Positions 1 through 8,548 of a stretch of DNA of 39,038 nucleotides are shown here, in pieces (the stretch's first letter is position 1; every line of letters starts with the position of its first letter). This DNA is from Paracoccaceae bacterium (lineage in GTDB: Bacteria; Pseudomonadota; Alphaproteobacteria; Rhodobacterales; Rhodobacteraceae). Below the pieces are notes generated by a model. It did no database searches and was not told the origin of the DNA. It saw nothing but the letters and a program-made list of their open reading frames with translations. Position numbers and translations under genes: made by a program. The DNA lies in assembly GCA_026707935.1 (NCBI GenBank), contig JAPOVX010000313.1:1-39038 (forward strand). The letters run 5' to 3'.

Positions 1-159
1 GGACAGGTGTACGTCCTCGTGAGTGCAGAGCCCGTCCGTACAATAGTAATTGTCCTCGTGATCGCGCACGATGATGAAAGTCCGTCCGCCATGGTCGAAG
101 CGGATCACGTCTTCGGCATCGATGTCACCGGCAGCACAGGCGTCGATCCATTCAGCCAT
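1..159 (-). CDS. mocE: MocE-like Rieske [2Fe-2S] ferredoxin (partial, 3' end outside window)
   Basis: Only the first 53 codons are inside the window. The protein would be a small soluble Rieske-type ferredoxin that passes electrons to an oxygenase. The visible part starts MAEWIDACAAG and contains a Cys-X-His half of a Rieske cluster site (C45-T-H47, within CTDGLCTHE), with another Cys at 40; the second Cys/His pair would lie beyond the edge. The ATG at 159 has a GAGGA ribosome site that overlaps the TGA of the upstream isomerase gene, so the two are probably translationally coupled. Known: in Rhizobium moc operons MocE is the ferredoxin proposed to work with oxygenase MocD and reductase MocF. 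Inference: its partner here is the membrane di-iron protein at 6321-7343. A reductase gene would be expected to the left. Confidence 0.8.
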   Translation of the reverse strand, partial: MAEWIDACAAGDIDAEDVIRFDHGGRTFIIVRDHEDNYYCTDGLCTHEDVHLS

Positions 160-169
160 GAGAGATTCC

Positions 170-1129
170 TCAGATGTCTTGTGGTTTGAAGTCGAACGGG
201 GCAACCGGCATGACGCTCTTGAGAAGCGTCACTGACTTTTCGAGGCCTTCAAGGGAGTTCAGAAGCACATCTTCGTGCTCGATCGAAAGCCAGCCGTCGT
301 AACCGCACATCCTGAGGCGATAGCAAAACCGTCGCCACCATTGTTCGTCATGGCCAATCCCGAGCGTGACATAGCTCCACGACCGGGAGGGAATGTCCAT
401 GAGATCACCGTTCTCCAGGAGGCTTGATGTCGCCTGCACCGGTGCGTTCAACAACGTGTCCTTTGCGTGAACATGGTATATCGCGCTTCCAATGGCCTCG
501 GCGGCGATCAGCGGGTCTGCACCCATCCAAAAAAGATGGCTGGGATCGAGGTTGGCGCCTATGACGGGACCTATCGCCTCGCGGAGTTTCAGCAGAGAAG
601 GCACGTTGTAGACACACTGGTTGCCGTTGAGCTCCAGCGCGATCCTTTCGATGCCGTTTTCGCGGGCGTACGTCGTGATCTCTTCCCAGAAGGGGATTAG
701 CTTTTCTTCCCACTGGTAGCGCAGGATCTCCTGCGTCTCCGGCGGCCAGGAGGAGACGATCCAGTTCGGCATCGTGTCGGTCGCATTGCCCGCCGGAAGG
801 CCGGACATGGTGCAGACAGTGGATATTCCCATCTCGCCCGCCACGCGAATAGTATCCTTCAGACCTTCCCCCTGGGAGAGGTCGGTCGGATGCAGCGGGT
901 TGCCATTGGCATTGAGGCAAATGATCTCAAGGCCCCGGGCCTCGAACGCCTCCCGATACGTTTTCTGGGCCGCAGCATTGCCGAGCATCCCCTTGAGGTC
1001 GAAATGCGGTGCGGTGGACCAACCGCAGGTATTGACCTCGATGCCCGAGACGCCCATGCGAACGGCATTGTCGAGCATGTCTTTAAAGGACATGCCGCTC
1101 AGGCTGTCGGAAACAAATCCAAGTTTCAT
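170..1129 (-). CDS. Sugar phosphate isomerase/epimerase, TIM barrel (MocC-like)
   Basis: A 319-residue cytoplasmic protein of the xylose isomerase-like TIM-barrel superfamily (AP endonuclease 2 fold). Likely metal ligands sit at the ends of strands: E166 in LELNG, D195 in NLDPSH, H221 in HVHAKD and E284 in SIEHED. The family isomerises or epimerises sugars and inosose-type cyclitols. I start it at the ATG at 1129 (MKLGFVSDS) because a GAGGG site lies just upstream and the first beta strand begins there; an in-frame start at 1147 would add six residues unlike the family. It lies between a MocA-type dehydrogenase and a MocE-type ferredoxin, the same set of families as rhizopine catabolism genes, where MocC has this fold. 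The substrate is not known from sequence; an inosose or keto-sugar made by the neighbouring dehydrogenase is an inference. Confidence 0.85.
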   Translation of the reverse strand: MKLGFVSDSLSGMSFKDMLDNAVRMGVSGIEVNTCGWSTAPHFDLKGMLGNAAAQKTYREAFEARGLEIICLNANGNPLHPTDLSQGEGLKDTIRVAGEMGISTVCTMSGLPAGNATDTMPNWIVSSWPPETQEILRYQWEEKLIPFWEEITTYARENGIERIALELNGNQCVYNVPSLLKLREAIGPVIGANLDPSHLFWMGADPLIAAEAIGSAIYHVHAKDTLLNAPVQATSSLLENGDLMDIPSRSWSYVTLGIGHDEQWWRRFCYRLRMCGYDGWLSIEHEDVLLNSLEGLEKSVTLLKSVMPVAPFDFKPQDI

Positions 1130-1210
1130 GTGCCGCGCCCTCGCCATGCGGCCGAAATTAGAAAAACGAAAAGAGCCATGGGCGCAAACATGCGGGGCAC
1201 CTGACCTCGT

Positions 1211-2215
1211 TCATTCATAAAACGCCGGACGATCGATCAAATCGACCGCAATCCGGCGTTCTTCATCGAGAGCGGCCACACCTGCTTCGGCCACCTTGGC
1301 AGCGCAGTAACCATCCCAGCAGCTCGCGGCCGTGGCCGGGAACAAGCCGGTTTCGACGAATCGCAAGAATTCGCAATTCTGCCGACGATAGGCTTCCGCG
1401 AAACGCCCGCGCCAGTCCACTTCGTAGGCGGTACTGCTGGCCAACTCCATGTCGCTGCGGACGCAGGCAACGTTATTCATCGAAACCGCGCCCTTCTCGC
1501 CGACAAGTTCGGCGCGGACATCATAACCGTAGGCCGCGTTGTTATTGACCTCGATGTTCACGAGCTGGTCGTCCGTGGTCTCGAGCACCATCATGACGGG
1601 CGCGACGAGCGCATCCGTGCGTTTCGGCTGGTAGGCCGAGATCGCCCGGTATTCGGAGCCAAGAACGTAACGCCCTGCGTCGAACTCGTGCGGGGCCGAG
1701 TTGGTGATCGCCATGGCGCCAGTGAAATCGGAGGCAGGCGTTTTCACGTTGCGATGGAAGTTGTGCATCATGAGCGCGCGGCCGAGCGTGCCGTCGGTCA
1801 CTGCCCGTTTCATTTCGACGTAGGTCCGGTCGTAACGGCGCATGAAGCCAAGCTGCACGAATTTGTTGCCCGCGGTCTGTTCGGCCTCCATGACCTCGAG
1901 GCATTCGGTCGAGGATTGCGACAATGGTTTTTCGCAGAGAACTCTCTTGCCGGCTGCAATGCAAGCCTTGCAGAGTGATGCGTGGGTGAAGTCAGGGCTG
2001 GCAACGATTACTGCATCGACATCGTCGCGGGTGATTGTCATTTCCGGGACAGTGGCGGCATGTGCCGCACCCAGTGCGTCAGCCACGTGACGTGCGCGCC
2101 TCGCGTCGATGTCGCAGACCACCTGCAGCGTGGTTCCCGGTAATTCCTCCGCGACAATCCGGGCGTGGTCCGAACCCATGACGCCCGCGCCGATGACCGC
2201 CAGTCTTGTCGTCAT
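1211..2215 (-). CDS. Gfo/Idh/MocA-family NAD(P)-dependent dehydrogenase
   Basis: A 334-residue cytoplasmic oxidoreductase. The N-terminal Rossmann fold has IGAGVMGSDH at residues 8-17, and the family CEKPL motif places the catalytic Lys at 96. The C-terminal domain carries TNSAPHEFD, with His176. In Bacillus inositol dehydrogenase IolG the catalytic residues are Lys97, Asp172 and His176; here the Asp position appears to be Asn172, which is worth noting. The family oxidises sugars and cyclitols such as myo-inositol. Two starts are possible, ATG 2227 and ATG 2215; neither has a strong ribosome site, and 2215 places the fold at the usual distance from the N terminus. It follows the ATPase gene (stop at 2241) closely and precedes the isomerase gene, so it is in the same leftward operon. 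It probably oxidises the imported compound after demethylation or hydroxylation (inference). Confidence 0.88.
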   Translation of the reverse strand: MTTRLAVIGAGVMGSDHARIVAEELPGTTLQVVCDIDARRARHVADALGAAHAATVPEMTITRDDVDAVIVASPDFTHASLCKACIAAGKRVLCEKPLSQSSTECLEVMEAEQTAGNKFVQLGFMRRYDRTYVEMKRAVTDGTLGRALMMHNFHRNVKTPASDFTGAMAITNSAPHEFDAGRYVLGSEYRAISAYQPKRTDALVAPVMMVLETTDDQLVNIEVNNNAAYGYDVRAELVGEKGAVSMNNVACVRSDMELASSTAYEVDWRGRFAEAYRRQNCEFLRFVETGLFPATAASCWDGYCAAKVAEAGVAALDEERRIAVDLIDRPAFYE

Positions 2216-2240
2216 GTCGTTACCCATGCGACACCGTGGG

Positions 2241-3071
<831 letters not shown>

Positions 3072-3075
3072 CGGA

Positions 3076-4083
3076 TCAGGCTTTCTTTTTTTTCGGCACA
3101 TAACTTAGCGCCTTTGCCCGGAACGTTTCGTTCATGCCGACTGCGACCAGAAGTATCACGCCGATGATGAGGTTCGACCAGTTGCGGTCAATCTGCGTGA
3201 AATAGATGCCCTGGTTCACGATTGCGAATGTCAGCGTGCCGAAGAAGATACCGGCTACGGACCCAAAACCTCCGGTCAGGAGCACCCCGCCGACGACGAC
3301 GCTGACGATTGCGTTGAAGATGAAGTTCATGCCGCCCGAAACCTGCGCCGAATTGAACAGGATGGCCTGGCACATGCCAACGAAGGCCGCGGCGGTCGCT
3401 GACAGAACGAACAGGATGATCGTGACTTTGGTTGTCGGAACGCCCAGATTGCGTGCGCTGTCCCGGTCGCCTCCCATGGCGAAAATCCAGTTTCCGTAAC
3501 GGGTCCGGTGGACGACGAATGCAAAGATGGCTGCCAGGATGACCCACCAAACGATGATGATCTGATGGCTGCCTCCGATCAACTGTCCAAAGACGAACTT
3601 GGCCCAGGCCGGCGCGTTCAACGGTACACTTGCGTTGCCTGTCAGTAGAACCGACGCGCTCAGGATAATGCCTTGCATCGCAACGAGTGTGCCGAGTGTG
3701 ATGATGAGAGATGGAACCGTTGTCCGTACGGTCAGCAGGCCGTTGACACAGCCAACCAATACGCCGACTCCGAGCGCACCCAGCATTCCGACTGCGATCG
3801 GAAATTCGTAGTAACCGGAGAGAATCGCGGTGGTCATCGATCCTGCCGGGATCATCGCACCAATGGAAATGTCCAGTTCGCCCGAGATCATCAGGAGTCC
3901 GACCGGGATTGCTACGATGCCGAGATTGGCCGCAAAGTTCAACCAGCTGGCTGCGCCAAAAAGCTTGCCCAGGTTTACGCCGCCGAAAATCAAGTAAAAG
4001 GCGATCACTGCCAGAAGGCTGATAATCGATGCGGCTTCCGGGCGGCGCAGGAATTGACCAAATGCGTTCATGTTGGCGGCCAT
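3076..4083 (-). CDS. CUT2-type sugar ABC importer, permease (RbsC family) 2
   Basis: A 335-residue inner-membrane protein, mostly hydrophobic, of the RbsC/FrcC family. Family landmarks are GELDISIGAMIPAGS in the first half, the VNGLLTVRTTVPSLIITLG stretch, and the cytoplasmic GGDRDSARNLGVPT loop that contacts the ATPase. Its start overlaps the stop of the upstream permease as TGATG (ATG at 4083), so the two are translationally coupled. It is clearly homologous to the neighbour at 4083-5108 over nearly its whole length and looks like an old tandem duplicate. The importer is therefore probably a permease heterodimer, unlike the RbsC homodimer. A short KKKK-rich C terminus ends just before the ATPase start. 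Confidence 0.92.
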   Translation of the reverse strand: MAANMNAFGQFLRRPEAASIISLLAVIAFYLIFGGVNLGKLFGAASWLNFAANLGIVAIPVGLLMISGELDISIGAMIPAGSMTTAILSGYYEFPIAVGMLGALGVGVLVGCVNGLLTVRTTVPSLIITLGTLVAMQGIILSASVLLTGNASVPLNAPAWAKFVFGQLIGGSHQIIIVWWVILAAIFAFVVHRTRYGNWIFAMGGDRDSARNLGVPTTKVTIILFVLSATAAAFVGMCQAILFNSAQVSGGMNFIFNAIVSVVVGGVLLTGGFGSVAGIFFGTLTFAIVNQGIYFTQIDRNWSNLIIGVILLVAVGMNETFRAKALSYVPKKKKA

Positions 4084-5108
4084 CAAGGCTTTTTCTTCGC
4101 CGCGTAGTTCAGCGCCATTTGCCTGAAAGTGTCATTTGTGAGGACAGCGATCAAAAGGAGCGCACCGATGATTACACTGCCGATGTTCGGGTCGAGGCCG
4201 CTGAAGAATATGCCCTGGTTCACGATCGAAAACGTAAGTGTCCCGAAGACGATCCCGATAACCGAACCCGCGCCTCCCGTCAGAAGTACGCCGCCGATCA
4301 CGACGCACATGATCGAGTTGAAGATGAAGGCCTGCCCCGTCAGCACTTGAGCGCTCTGATAGGTCAACACCTGGCTGACGCCGACAAACGCAGCCGCGAA
4401 TCCGCTGAGCATGAAGAGTCCAATCGTCAACTTGCGCGTCGGAATTCCGGCGTTCCGCGCGCTGTCCCGGTCACCACCGACGGCATAGATCCAGTTGCCG
4501 TAGTGCGAGATGTGCAGGAGATAGTAGATGACGACGATGAACGCTGCCCACCAGAACATCGTCACTTGAAACATGCCGCCGACGAATTGTCCCAGGAGCG
4601 CCTTGGTCACCGGATCAGGTACAATGAAAACCCCGGTACTGCCGGCGATCATGACGGTAAAACCAAGCGTTAACCCCATGACTCCGAACATCGTGCCAAT
4701 GGTGATGATGAGCGATGGAATGGCGGTGCGCGTGGCGAGGTAGCCATTCACGAATCCGACAAATAGGCCGACGCCGAGCCCTGAAAGGATACCGATGAAT
4801 TCAGGTGCGTCATAGTGACCCGAAACAATCGCCACCGTCAAAGACGCGGCCGGTATCACCGACCCCACGGAAAGATCCAGTTCTCCCGCGATCATCAGGA
4901 GCCCGACCGGTAGCGCAATGATGCCCACTTCGGCGGCGGTGTTCAGCCAGCTGGAAAATCCGGGTGCACCGAGGAACACTTTGCCGCCAAGAGCTGCAAA
5001 GAACAGGTATACGATGATCATTCCCATGAATGAGCCGGATTCGGGTCGTCGTGCAAGACGACCGAATGCGCTGGACACACTTTGCTTGTCTTCGGCTTCC
5101 GTCGACAT
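4083..5108 (-). CDS. CUT2-type sugar ABC importer, permease (RbsC family) 1
   Basis: A 341-residue inner-membrane permease of the RbsC family. It shows the same landmarks as its partner: GELDLSVGSVIPAAS, VNGYLATRTAIPSLIITIG and GGDRDSARNAGIPT. The ATG at 5108 has a GGAAAG ribosome site at good spacing; a GTG two codons upstream is less likely. The hydrophilic N terminus (about 25 residues) precedes the first membrane segment. It is the first gene after the binding protein, from which it is separated by about 107 bases that hold a GC-rich hairpin (5175-5203). It forms the translocation path with the second permease and is energised by the ATPase at 2241-3071. Confidence 0.92.
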   Translation of the reverse strand: MSTEAEDKQSVSSAFGRLARRPESGSFMGMIIVYLFFAALGGKVFLGAPGFSSWLNTAAEVGIIALPVGLLMIAGELDLSVGSVIPAASLTVAIVSGHYDAPEFIGILSGLGVGLFVGFVNGYLATRTAIPSLIITIGTMFGVMGLTLGFTVMIAGSTGVFIVPDPVTKALLGQFVGGMFQVTMFWWAAFIVVIYYLLHISHYGNWIYAVGGDRDSARNAGIPTRKLTIGLFMLSGFAAAFVGVSQVLTYQSAQVLTGQAFIFNSIMCVVIGGVLLTGGAGSVIGIVFGTLTFSIVNQGIFFSGLDPNIGSVIIGALLLIAVLTNDTFRQMALNYAAKKKP

Positions 5109-5174
5109 CTTCACTTTCCGGATCGCCGATGCATGGAATAGATGCGTGCCCCGGTCAAGTCGAGATGGCTTGTT

Positions 5175-5203
5175 GAGGCCGCCCGAACGGGTCGCGCGGC
5201 CTC
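5175..5203 (-). promoter_or_regulatory. Intercistronic hairpin after the CUT2 binding-protein gene
   Basis: Seen on the transcribed strand: outer arms GAGGCCG and CGGCCTC enclose a second small stem CCCG-TT-CGGG. It begins 12 bases after the binding-protein stop and has no run of T behind it, so it is not a typical rho-independent terminator. Such structures are known to stabilise the upstream mRNA or to attenuate transcription into permease genes, giving more binding protein than permease. The role here is inferred. Confidence 0.55.
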
Positions 5204-5215
5204 CATTTCAGAAGC

Positions 5216-6178
5216 TCAGCGGGTGCCCGCTTTCACGCCGGCCAGCGTGGCGTCGACGGTGGAGGCGTCGATGACGCCCGGGCCGGTCAGGATTTCACGA
5301 GTCGGAACCGTCAGGCCGTAGTTGACGAAACCATTCAGAATCGAGACCGCGAGGTAACCCTGGTGGTACCCCTGCTGGTCGATCGCGCAGGCCTGGGTAC
5401 CGTTCTTGATGTTGTTCAGGATGGACTCATCGAAGTTCATGCCGCAAACCTTGACCTGGCCGGTCTTTCCGGCCTGTGCGATTCCGCTGACGGCAGAGTT
5501 GGAATCAACATTGCCAATCGTGAAGACGGCGTTGATTTCCGGGTTTTGCAGCAGGTGCGCGCGTACGGCCTGCGCAACGGCGGTAGCCGAGCCGAAAGAG
5601 GTTGCGGGCAATGGCAGAACCGAGCCCTCGCCGCCGACATTGGTGATGCCCTCGATGAAGCCATTGCAAAAGGCTTCGATGTTGGCGGCACCCGGCAGCG
5701 TGTTGATGCAGACGCCATTCAGGTTGCCCGCGTTGCCGAGGTATTCGCCTGCCGCGACACCGCCCTTGTAGTCGTTCGAACCGACATAATTCATCGCGCC
5801 CAGCCGATCGGCGGCCTCGATTCCGCCAGCGTTGTAGATGACCAGCGGGAGGCCCGCGTCAACAACGGCCTGGAAAGCCGGGTCCATGGCCTCGGGAACC
5901 CAGTTCGGGCCGACGACTGCGTCCGCACCTTGGTCGATGGCCTGACGGATGAGCTCCGCAGCATCGACGCCAAGGTTGTCGTAGTTCTGCGGACCAAGCC
6001 AGGTGACCGAACCGCCCTGCGCTTCAGCCACGATGCCCGCGTCTTCGGCTCCGCGTTTCACGATCGACCAAAACGGATCGTCCGGCTTGCCGCCGATCAC
6101 GAAAATGTCGGCCGCCATCGCGGTGCCTGCCACAAGGGTCGCCGTTGCCGCGGCGACGAAGATATTGGTCAGTTTCAT
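5216..6178 (-). CDS. Periplasmic sugar-binding protein, CUT2/RbsB type (MocB-like)
   Basis: A 320-residue secreted binding protein that captures the substrate for the permease pair downstream. A Sec signal peptide spans residues 1-22 (ending AMA before ADIFVIGG). The mature part has the two-lobe RbsB fold hallmarks, for example the GGKPDDPFWSIVKRG start and a central NYVGSNDYKGG stretch. The ATG at 6178 has a strong GGAAGGAAAA ribosome site. The frame stays open far upstream, including an in-frame ATG at 6256, but that extension would sit before the signal peptide and lies in a duplicated leader. In moc operons MocB is the binding protein. Ligand unknown; a cyclitol or amino-cyclitol is an inference from the neighbours. 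Confidence 0.92.
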   Translation of the reverse strand: MKLTNIFVAAATATLVAGTAMAADIFVIGGKPDDPFWSIVKRGAEDAGIVAEAQGGSVTWLGPQNYDNLGVDAAELIRQAIDQGADAVVGPNWVPEAMDPAFQAVVDAGLPLVIYNAGGIEAADRLGAMNYVGSNDYKGGVAAGEYLGNAGNLNGVCINTLPGAANIEAFCNGFIEGITNVGGEGSVLPLPATSFGSATAVAQAVRAHLLQNPEINAVFTIGNVDSNSAVSGIAQAGKTGQVKVCGMNFDESILNNIKNGTQACAIDQQGYHQGYLAVSILNGFVNYGLTVPTREILTGPGVIDASTVDATLAGVKAGTR

Positions 6179-6324
6179 GGTTTGTTTTCCTTCCCGTTTG
6201 TGATTGCCCCCGATCAGGTGGCGCTCGGTTGAACTTGCTGGATGAATGTCATTCATGGTCGGTTTCCCCCCGATGGTAAATGGCCCCGGTCGACGGCGCC
6301 TGGTTGAATGTGCTGGATGATCAT
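6179..6324 (-). repeat. Imperfect tandem repeat in the leader of the binding-protein gene
   Basis: The roughly 145 bases between the hydroxylase stop and the binding-protein ATG consist of two diverged copies, about 6176-6253 and 6254-6324. Each copy ends, in the transcribed direction, with a purine-rich stretch and an ATG followed by AA. Shared words include TTGAA..TGCTGGATGA and GGTTTCC on the + strand. The period is 78 bases, so the copies are in frame with the gene: the two conceptual peptides share N-D-x-H-P-A-x-S-T and end in T-M. The real start is the proximal ATG at 6178, which has the better ribosome site and a signal peptide after it. Confidence 0.6.
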
Positions 6325-7343
6325 TTGGCCGGGATTCCTGCCCCTTTCCTGGCATTGACCCGGGCCTTTTTGCGGCGGAAGCGTTCTTTCATCTGCTCGT
6401 CGGCTTCCCTGGATCCGTCGTGCCAGTAGCCAAACCACTTATCGAGTGGCACCAGACCGTCGGCGCCGTAGTTCACCTCAAAATACTTGTGGTGCAGGTA
6501 GTGGGCGTAGGCGTGGCTATCGAGTGCATTCTCGTCGGTCAGCTCAAGCTTGTCGAAGCCGATGTGCCCGTTGATCGCGCCATAGCCGACGACGTGGCTG
6601 TTGAAGAGCATCACGATCGGGTTTGACGGGATGATCAGGTGCCAGACGATTTCGCCGAAGTAGAGCAAGTGTTCGACTGGATGCATGCTGAGCGATGACC
6701 AGGGGCTTGGATTGATCGAGTTATGGTGCACTGAATGGACGTGCTTGTAGAGCCAAGGCGTGTGGATGAGGCGGTGGATGAAGAAAAAATGGACCTCGTG
6801 GATCGCGGGCACGAGAACGACGAGTACACCGAGCCAGAGCCAGTTGTCCTGCCAATCGAGCCAGAAGCCAATGCCGTTGGCATAGCACCAGAGCATGCCG
6901 ACCTCGACTGCCGTCCAGATCGGGATTCCCACGAAAATAGACCGGAGGAAGTTGTCGAGGTTCTGGCTCTTGAACCAGAATACATCCGAAGGGTTTTCGG
7001 ACGGAAACTTGTGATTGTATTTGAACCGCGTGCCCTGAATGCGCTTGGCGTAGTAGAATAGTTCAATGGCGCCGTACATCAGGAAGATGCCGACAGCGTT
7101 CGCCGCAAGGAGCCAGAGAGCCCAGCCCCACGTGATCGTCTTCATGGTCTCGACATCGGGGATGACGAAGATCCAGTAGAGCAGCGCCGTGGCCATATGG
7201 AAGGCGTTCCAGGGCCAGATGAAGTCGACCAGGAACCGGCCCATCTTGTTGAACTTGCCAAGCCAGAATGGCGCGATCTCCAGCCGGGCGTCCGGCGTCC
7301 AGTTGCCGCGCTTGTCGCGCGTCCCGTACATGAGATCGTCCAT
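6321..7343 (-). CDS. Membrane di-iron hydroxylase, sterol desaturase/fatty acid hydroxylase superfamily (MocD-like role)
   Basis: A 340-residue membrane protein with several hydrophobic segments (about 45-95 and 140-185). It carries the histidine clusters that bind the di-iron centre: HRLIH at 190-194, HSVHH at 203-207, HPVEH at 221-225 and HYLHH at 281-285. Family members use oxygen and electrons to hydroxylate or desaturate substrates. The ATG at 7343 has AGGGGA upstream at good spacing; a TTG at 7427 would add 28 residues unlike the family. It is the first gene of the leftward cluster and the natural partner of the MocE ferredoxin at the other end. In rhizopine catabolism a MocDEF oxygenase system is proposed to remove the O-methyl group; a comparable O-demethylation here is an inference. 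The C terminus is basic and cytoplasmic-looking. Confidence 0.88.
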   Translation of the reverse strand: MDDLMYGTRDKRGNWTPDARLEIAPFWLGKFNKMGRFLVDFIWPWNAFHMATALLYWIFVIPDVETMKTITWGWALWLLAANAVGIFLMYGAIELFYYAKRIQGTRFKYNHKFPSENPSDVFWFKSQNLDNFLRSIFVGIPIWTAVEVGMLWCYANGIGFWLDWQDNWLWLGVLVVLVPAIHEVHFFFIHRLIHTPWLYKHVHSVHHNSINPSPWSSLSMHPVEHLLYFGEIVWHLIIPSNPIVMLFNSHVVGYGAINGHIGFDKLELTDENALDSHAYAHYLHHKYFEVNYGADGLVPLDKWFGYWHDGSREADEQMKERFRRKKARVNARKGAGIPAK

Positions 7344-7437
7344 CGGGTTTCCCCTGCCGAAATAGTGGGCGGCCCTTGGCAGACCGCTGCCGATGTCCGA
7401 TACGGATGCCAGAATGATGCATTTCAAATCAAGATTG

Positions 7438-7476
7438 ATGAACTATTGAAGACCACTTTATTTCAAAAAAGTTCAT
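7438..7476. promoter_or_regulatory. Inverted repeat in the divergent promoter region (candidate operator)
   Basis: Between the divergent hydroxylase operon and the lacI-type gene is an AT-rich stretch unlike its surroundings. It holds an inverted repeat: ATGAACTATTGAA (7438-7450) and TTCAAAAAAGTTCAT (7462-7476), whose outer ATGAACT and AGTTCAT arms match exactly. A further TTCAAATCAA half-site lies just to the left. This is a good candidate binding site for the adjacent regulator, able to control both directions. Function is inferred from position. Confidence 0.5.
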
Positions 7477-7522
7477 TACGGCTTGCGTTGATGAAACAAA
7501 ATGGTATGAGTCCGAGGATGCC

Positions 7523-8548
7523 ATGAGACCGACGATCAAAGATCTTGCGCAAGCCGCCGGAGTGTCCATTTCGACCGTCAACCGGGTGATTAACAATCCC
7601 GGCACGGTGCGGGAATCCACCCAGGAGATTGTTCTCCACGCCGCTGAAAAAATTGGATTCTATGGACTTGGTTCAATCAGGCATGCACTGGACATGAACC
7701 GGGAAGTCCAACGGCTCGGGATTCTGCTGCAACAGGGTAACCGCGTGTTTTACCGCGATCTCGGTGAGGCCCTTCGACAAGCCGCGCAGGAATACGCCGA
7801 GGGAAAAATCGACCTGAGCCTGGAGTTCATGGATGATCTTTCGCCGGACCACGTTTCAGCGCGATTGCGGGCAATTGGGGACAAGTGCGATTCGGTAGCT
7901 CTTGTCGCTGCCGAACATCCGCTGGTCTCGGACGCAATCGACGCCGTGCTTGAAAACGGCGTCCCGGTTTCCGGCCTCATTGCGCCGCTTACGGCCCGCG
8001 GAAACGTCGGCTACATCGGTCTGGACAATTGGAAGGTCGGCAGAACTGCCGCCTGGGCTTTCGACAAAATTTGCACGACACCGGGCAAGATAGGAATACT
8101 CGTGGGAAATCATCGCTATCGAAACCAGGATTTGAACGAGAGCGGTTTCCGCTCCTATTTTCGCGAACACAATCTGGATTTCACCCTTCTCGAGCCCCGG
8201 TCCACTTACGAAAGCGCTGCGGTCGCACGAGAGATGACGGAACGCCTGGTCGTCGAGCACCCCGACATTTGCGGGCTTTTCATCTCGGGCGGCGGCATTA
8301 CGGGGGCACTGGCGGCATTGCGGGACGCAAACCTGCCGAAGGATTTCGTGAGTGTGGGGTACGAGTTGATGGAACCGACCAGAAAGGGCCTTATTGACGG
8401 CACGCTCACCTTGGTCATCTCGCATCCTTTGAAAGCCTTTGCCGGTGCGACAATCGACGGACTGGCGAAGGCGATCAATGCTGGTCACCCGGCAAGCGCG
8501 CCGAACATTCGCCTGGGCTTTGAAATCCACACCTCCGAGAACATCTAG
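7523..8548 (+). CDS. LacI-family transcriptional regulator of the moc-like cluster
   Basis: A 341-residue DNA-binding regulator. The helix-turn-helix is at residues 4-23 (TIKDLAQAAGVSISTVNRVI), followed by the hinge region and a periplasmic-binding-protein-like effector domain from about residue 60. The recognition helix reads TVNRV instead of the usual TVSRV; regulators of CUT2 sugar systems often vary at this position (TVDRV), so the operator may differ from the classic LacI palindrome. The ATG at 7523 has GAGGA upstream. It is divergent from the hydroxylase/transport/dehydrogenase operon across a 179-base gap with an inverted repeat, so it most likely represses that operon and responds to the imported compound. 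The transposase remnant begins right at its stop codon, but the reading frame and C-terminal length appear normal. Confidence 0.9.
   Translation: MRPTIKDLAQAAGVSISTVNRVINNPGTVRESTQEIVLHAAEKIGFYGLGSIRHALDMNREVQRLGILLQQGNRVFYRDLGEALRQAAQEYAEGKIDLSLEFMDDLSPDHVSARLRAIGDKCDSVALVAAEHPLVSDAIDAVLENGVPVSGLIAPLTARGNVGYIGLDNWKVGRTAAWAFDKICTTPGKIGILVGNHRYRNQDLNESGFRSYFREHNLDFTLLEPRSTYESAAVAREMTERLVVEHPDICGLFISGGGITGALAALRDANLPKDFVSVGYELMEPTRKGLIDGTLTLVISHPLKAFAGATIDGLAKAINAGHPASAPNIRLGFEIHTSENI

Noticed and set aside
6321-7343. Naming the di-iron hydroxylase mocD
   Set aside because: The histidine pattern shows the superfamily, but I cannot confirm orthology to rhizobial MocD, so no gene symbol is given.
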